A stretch of DNA of 64,000 nt from an uncultured Alphaproteobacteria bacterium (GTDB lineage: Bacteria; Pseudomonadota; Alphaproteobacteria; Micavibrionales; CSBR16-224), in the NCBI GenBank assembly GCA_950054485.1, contig CATLPD010000002.1, positions 124,001-188,000 of the forward strand, read 5' to 3'. This document shows, piece after piece, positions 63,969 through 64,000 of the stretch. Position 1 is the stretch's first letter, and the number at the start of each line of letters is the position of its first letter. The notes beneath the pieces are model-generated. The model did no database searches. It had not been told where the DNA came from and saw only the letters and a list, made by a program, of their open reading frames with translations. The translations under genes were made by a program, and so were the position numbers.

Positions 63969-64000
63969 ATGAGCGTTAAGCCTTCTGAAGAACAAGATCA
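63969..64000 (+). CDS. rpoD: Start of a gene, probably rpoD (sigma-70)
   Basis: Only ten codons are inside the window (MSVKPSEEQDQ to the edge). TGGAG lies nine bases before the ATG. The identification rests on the common dnaG-rpoD gene order and is not provable from these codons. Confidence 0.4.
   Translation, partial: MSVKPSEEQD

Noticed and set aside
1-64000. Mobile elements, prophage genes, CRISPR-Cas or restriction-modification systems
   Set aside because: No transposase, integrase, terminase, Cas or modification methylase motifs were seen on either strand; the only nuclease is the broken HNH gene, whose family is a chromosomal housekeeping-like one.

Overview
The window looks like chromosomal DNA of an alphaproteobacterium of moderate G+C. 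This rests on gene content and order: a split F0 ATP synthase operon with separate b' and b subunits, the cluster rsfS-rlmH-envC-ctpA-yibQ-like-rppH, ybgC-tolQ-tolR-tolA-tolB, coq7, an ELM1-family protein, pyruvate phosphate dikinase, and dnaG followed by what is probably rpoD. The lineage cannot be fixed further from sequence alone. No insertion sequence, prophage, integrase, CRISPR array or rRNA operon is visible, and gene density is very high, with no gene-free stretch over about 300 bases.

Layout. 1-6.1 kb: the end of a peptide-binding protein, a lipoprotein, an orphan HicA-like gene, a HIG1-type membrane protein, an esterase, a frameshifted HNH endonuclease gene, a cytidine/blasticidin deaminase-like gene, a gamma-glutamylcyclotransferase-like gene, then coq7-dsbB-yqaA. 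6.2-13.3 kb: tRNA-Leu, photolyase, ygfZ, ppdK and a single-chain glycyl-tRNA synthetase. 13.3-17.6 kb: ybgC-tolQRAB without an adjacent pal, then two small overlapping ORFs. 17.6-24.5 kb (minus strand): rppH, yibQ-like, ctpA, envC, rlmH, rsfS and two unknown exported proteins. 24.6-31.4 kb: putA, a lipoprotein, atpF-atpF'-atpE-atpB-atpI and another lipoprotein. 31.5-35.9 kb: a methyltransferase and phhA-maiA-fahA-hppD for phenylalanine/tyrosine breakdown; the missing ring-cleavage gene hmgA lies separately at 43.9 kb. 36-39 kb: metF, a stand-alone homologue of the N-terminal half of MetE, and a YdcF-like gene. 39-46.7 kb: an unknown 430-residue protein, two homologous pilin-like proteins, a four-repeat peptidoglycan-binding protein, tRNA-Met, fadL, hmgA and an outer-membrane barrel protein. 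46.7-51.5 kb: mnmA, a GNAT-like protein, ferredoxin, a MazG-like pyrophosphohydrolase, a cysteine desulfurase and an alpha/beta hydrolase. 51.6-64 kb: trxB, ELM1, an Lrp-type regulator, greA, carB, a membrane-fused spermidine-synthase-like gene, carA, yqeY, dnaG and the first codons of rpoD.

Most of the window is ordinary housekeeping. Themes are the cell envelope (Tol, EnvC/CtpA, FadL, PG binding), amino-acid catabolism (putA; the homogentisate pathway), sulfur transfer (cysteine desulfurase, ferredoxin and MnmA within 4 kb) and pyrimidine synthesis. The parts least explained by known families are the MetE N-half next to metF, the pilin-like pair at 40.4 and 45.3 kb, the repeat-containing exported protein at 22.5 kb, the orphan HicA-like protein, and the membrane aminopropyltransferase-like gene wedged between carA and carB. 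I found no convincing evidence of a complete new defence or mobile system.
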